The notes beneath the pieces were generated by a model. That model made no database searches, was not told the origin of the DNA, and saw only the letters and a program-made list of their open reading frames with translations. Below, in pieces: positions 60,951-64,000 of a stretch of 64,000 nt of DNA (position 1 is the stretch's first letter; every line of letters begins with the position of its first letter). Position numbers and translations under genes: made by a program. Origin of the DNA: RYN-122 sp963761655 (GTDB taxonomy: Bacteria; Actinomycetota; Actinomycetes; Mycobacteriales; SCTD01); NCBI GenBank assembly GCA_963761655.1, contig CAVXHI010000002.1, positions 868,001 through 932,000 of the forward strand. The letters run 5' to 3'.

Positions 60951-60958
<8 letters not shown>
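60251..60958 (-). CDS. FAD-binding oxidoreductase (ferredoxin-reductase type)
   Basis: A 235-residue reductase: FAD domain with QRDYSVSSAPDDEG (RxYS motif) and GPFGGFFVW, NAD(P) domain with ALLVGGGSGVAPLVSMLRHA and the C-terminal VCGSHGFADA. It has no iron-sulfur domain. Its GTG overlaps the end of the molybdopterin gene by 8 bp, so the two probably form an electron-transfer pair. Confidence 0.92.
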
Positions 60959-61558
<600 letters not shown>

Positions 61559-61562
<4 letters not shown>

Positions 61563-63076
61563 GCGCCCATCCTGTCCGAGGACGCCCAGACGGTCGAGGC
61601 GGCGGGCACCGTCAGCACGCCGTCCTCGATCGCGGCCCCGGGCTCCGTCGCCTCGAGCAGCACGCCGTCGACGGGCACCTCCACCGGCTCGCCCGCGGTG
61701 TTGAGCACGCACAGCAGGTCGCCGCGGCGGAACGCCAGGACGTCGGGCGCGGACTCCAGCCAGACCACCTCCCCGCTAGGGCGGAGCTCCCGGCGTCGGG
61801 CGAGCAGGCGCCGGTAGACCGCGAGGGTGCTGCCCGGGTCGGCGTCCTGCGCCTCCACCGACGTCGACCCGTCCACCGGCAGCCAGGGCGACCCGCTGGA
61901 GAAGCCGTGGGCCGGGGCCGACGAGGTCCAGGGGAGCGGCGTGCGGCAGCCGTCCCGGCCGGCGACCTGTCCGTGCGTCCGCGCGTGCACGGGGTCCTGC
62001 CGCAGCGCCGGCGGCACGTCGGACTCCTCGAGCCCGAGCTCCTCGCCCTGGTACAGGTACGGGACGCCCGGCAGGGCCAGCAGCAGCGCGGTCACCGCCA
62101 GGCCGCGGCGCCGCCCCAGGTCGCCCCCGCCGTAGCGCGTGACGTGCCGGACGAGGTCGTGGTTCGACAGCACCCAGGTCGGCGTCTCGAACGTCAGCCC
62201 CTGCTCGACGACGGCCCGCAGCCGCGGTCCGTCGAAGGGCTGGCGCACCACGGAGAAGTTGAACGCCTGGTGCAGCCGGCCGGGCGCGACGTAGCGGCGG
62301 ACCTTCTCGGGGTCGAGCAGGAACACCTCGCCGACCATCGTGCGGTCGCCGTCGTAGGAGTCGGTGAGCCGGCGCCACTGCTCGTAGACGTGCACGACCT
62401 CGGGCCGGTCCCAGGCCATCGGCTGCTGCAGGGCGTCGTAGGAGTCGTGGACACCGGTCCCGCCCTGGTCGGGCAGGCCCTCGGCCTTGTACAGCGCGTG
62501 GGCGACGTCGATGCGGAAGCCGTCCACGCCGCGGTCCAGCCAGAACCGGAGCACGCGGTCGAACTCGGCGTGCACCTCCGGGGAGGTCCAGTCGAGGTCG
62601 GGCTGGCTGCTGTCGAACAGGTGCAGGTACCAGGACCCGTCCTCGACCTGCGTCCAGGCCGGCCCGCCGAAGACGCTCCGCCAGTCGTTCGGCGGCCCGC
62701 CCTCGCGGCCCTCGCGGAACAGGAAGCGGTCCCGCCGTCCCTCCCGGAACCACCGGTGCTCCACCGACACGTGGTTCGGCACGACGTCGACCAGGACGCG
62801 GAGCCCGAGCCGGTGCGCCTCCGCCAGCAGCGCGTCGAAGGCGGCGAGGTCGCCGAAGAGCGGGTCGACGTCGGTGGGGTCGGCGACGTCGTAGCCGCCG
62901 TCCGCCATCGGCGAGCGGTAGAAGGGCGTCAGCCAGAGCGCGTCGACGCCGAGGGAGACCAGGTGCGGCAGGTGGGCACGCACGCCGTCGAGGTCGCCGA
63001 CACCGTCGCCGTCGCTGTCGGCGAAGGACCGGACGTAGACCTCGTAGACCACGGCGTCGCGCCACCACTCCTGCAT
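61559..63076 (-). CDS. GH13 alpha-glucosidase/amylase family enzyme
   Basis: A 505-residue glycoside hydrolase acting on alpha-glucosidic bonds (oligo-1,6-glucosidase/alpha-glucosidase type). All GH13 regions are present: DVVPNH, GFRIDVAHAL (nucleophile Asp), GEVFLL (acid/base Glu) and LSNHD. It begins WWRDAVVYEVYVRSFADSDGDGVGDL, and lacks a signal peptide, so it acts in the cytoplasm. ATG at 63076 has TACCTT five bases upstream. The three minus-strand genes 63076 to 60251 are overlapping. Confidence 0.95.
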
Positions 63077-63081
63077 GGGCC

Positions 63082-63087
63082 AAGGTA
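63082..63087 (-). promoter_or_regulatory. Predicted leaderless -10 box of the GH13 gene
   Basis: Reads TACCTT on the minus strand, five bases before the ATG at 63076. It lies within the 16 bp between this start and the divergent SDR start. Confidence 0.35.
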
Positions 63088-63092
63088 GGCAC

Positions 63093-63812
63093 ATGAAGAC
63101 AGCACTCGTCACCGGCTCGTCCTCCGGCATCGGCGCGGAGGTCGCGCGCCGCCTCGCCGCCGACGGTCACGCCGTCGTCGTCACGTCGCGCAGCAGCGTC
63201 GAGGCCGGGCAGGCGGTCGCGGCCGAGGTCGGGGGCACCTACCTGCAGGCCGACCTGTCCGACGACGCTCAGGCACGCGGTCTCGTGGCGCAGGTGCTCG
63301 AGCAGCACGGTCGGCTCGACGTGCTGGTGAACAACGCCGGCACGACCCAGGTCGTCCCGCACGCCGACCTCGCCGCCGCGACCCCGGAGCTCTGGCGGCA
63401 CCTGTACGACGTCAACGTCGTCGCCCCGTTCGTGCTGGTGACCGCCGCCGAGCAGGCCCTGCGTGCGGCCGCCCCCGGGTGCGTCGTCAACGTCAGCAGC
63501 CTCGCCGGCGTCCGGCCGACCGGCTCGTCCATCCCCTACGCCGCGAGCAAGGCGGCCTTCAACCACCAGACGGTGCTGCTGGCCAAGGCGCTCGGGCCGG
63601 ACGTGCGGGTCAACGCCGTCGCCCCCGGCCTGGTCGACACCGACTGGACCGCCGACTGGGACGAGGTCCGCGGGCTGGTGCACGCGATGGCGCCGCTGCG
63701 CAGGTCGGCGACGCCGGGCGACGTCGCCGAGGTCGTGATGGGGCTCGTGCGGTCGACGTACGTGACCGGGCAGGTCGTCGTCGTCGACGGCGGACTGGGG
63801 CTCGTCAGCTAG
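63093..63812 (+). CDS. Short-chain dehydrogenase/reductase
   Basis: A 239-residue SDR: NAD(P) motif TGSSSGIG at 7-14, NNAGTTQ, catalytic Ser in NVSSLAG and YAASK, and the C-terminal VVVDGGLGLVS. The Arg following the second strand (TSRSS) suggests NADP(H). Substrate unknown. ATG at 63093. Its stop shares CTAG with the convergent gene at the window edge. Confidence 0.95.
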   Translation: MKTALVTGSSSGIGAEVARRLAADGHAVVVTSRSSVEAGQAVAAEVGGTYLQADLSDDAQARGLVAQVLEQHGRLDVLVNNAGTTQVVPHADLAAATPELWRHLYDVNVVAPFVLVTAAEQALRAAAPGCVVNVSSLAGVRPTGSSIPYAASKAAFNHQTVLLAKALGPDVRVNAVAPGLVDTDWTADWDEVRGLVHAMAPLRRSATPGDVAEVVMGLVRSTYVTGQVVVVDGGLGLVS

Positions 63813-64000
63813 GGCGTCGCTGGGGCGCCGGGCAGCAGCGCGCGAAGCAGCGGTCGTAGCGTGCCGACCGCGCCGTGCGTGGACAGCTCCTCGGTCGCCT
63901 CGAGCCGCTCCACGACGAGGTCGCGGAGCATGCGCACGAACGCCGGCGCCGTCCCGACCGTGGCCGCCCGGTGCGCGACCATGCCGGGGAGCGTGGCGAC
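63809..64000 (-). CDS. C-terminal part of a probable ferrochelatase
   Basis: The last 63 residues of a protein entering from beyond the window. HRAATVGTAPAFVRMLRDLVVERL resembles the C-terminal segment of actinobacterial ferrochelatase (HemH), which inserts iron into porphyrin. The cluster-binding Cys near the end of some actinobacterial enzymes are not seen. The call rests on this short stretch and is tentative. Confidence 0.45.
   Translation of the reverse strand, partial: VATLPGMVAHRAATVGTAPAFVRMLRDLVVERLEATEELSTHGAVGTLRPLLRALLPGAPATP

Overview
The window is very GC-rich (about three quarters G+C by eye) and densely coded. It carries a WhiB protein, an F420-type (LLM) oxidoreductase, DUF3097, DUF5703 and DUF222-HNH proteins, many GTG starts and TAnnnT boxes a few bases upstream of start codons. 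Together these indicate a high-GC Gram-positive actinomycete. The genus cannot be assigned from the sequence. No phage, CRISPR array, rRNA or insertion sequence was seen; the only RNA gene found is a tRNA-Leu(GAG).

Layout. 1-2.9 kb: minus-strand chain of a YdjM-like membrane protein, an LLM oxidoreductase and two UppP-type proteins, all with 4-bp overlaps. 2.9-8.4 kb: plus-strand aldo/keto reductase, RecD2-like helicase (frameshifted), acyltransferase, rfbA with a short leader ORF, and two small proteins. 8.4-15.5 kb: M20 peptidase, then a lipid-related divergon, with a secreted ceramidase (probably LPXTG-anchored but frameshifted) facing a phospholipase D and a phosphatidylcholine synthase. 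15.5-27.4 kb: mixed housekeeping genes (aldehyde dehydrogenase, tRNA-Leu, acyl-CoA dehydrogenase, diguanylate cyclase, ferredoxin-NADP reductase, AlgX-like protein, RmuC, lipase). 27.6-40.5 kb: the most distinctive locus, nine plus-strand genes that all overlap by 4 bp: substrate-binding protein, fused LivH-LivM permease, fused LivF-LivG ATPase, surface protein, TetR regulator, acyl-CoA ligase, Zn-alcohol dehydrogenase, Baeyer-Villiger monooxygenase and alpha/beta hydrolase. 40.5-45.6 kb: MoxR-DUF58-VWA cluster, WhiB, and a BlaI/M56 pair with a clear BlaI operator. 45.7-54.5 kb: acyl-CoA oxidase, two old yellow enzymes, TrmH, a helicase and lipoproteins. 54.5-56.6 kb: repeats, a gene remnant and a DUF222-HNH gene. 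56.8-64 kb: GNAT, DUF3097, serB, a molybdopterin/FAD pair with a GH13 glucosidase, an SDR and a probable ferrochelatase end.

How the genes work together. The nine-gene operon reads as import plus catabolism of an alcohol or ketone: dehydrogenase to ketone, monooxygenase to ester or lactone, hydrolase to acid, ligase to acyl-CoA. Acyl-CoA dehydrogenase and oxidase genes elsewhere in the window could take the product into beta-oxidation. The ceramidase/PLD/Pcs divergon links sphingolipid cleavage to phosphatidylcholine turnover, and a single inverted repeat spans both promoters.

Two window-wide patterns stand out. Genes are packed with ATGA/GTGA/TTGA/CTGA overlaps and convergent pairs that share a CTAG as both stop codons. 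Four otherwise well-preserved genes each carry a single net frameshift, which suggests assembly errors or very recent mutations.
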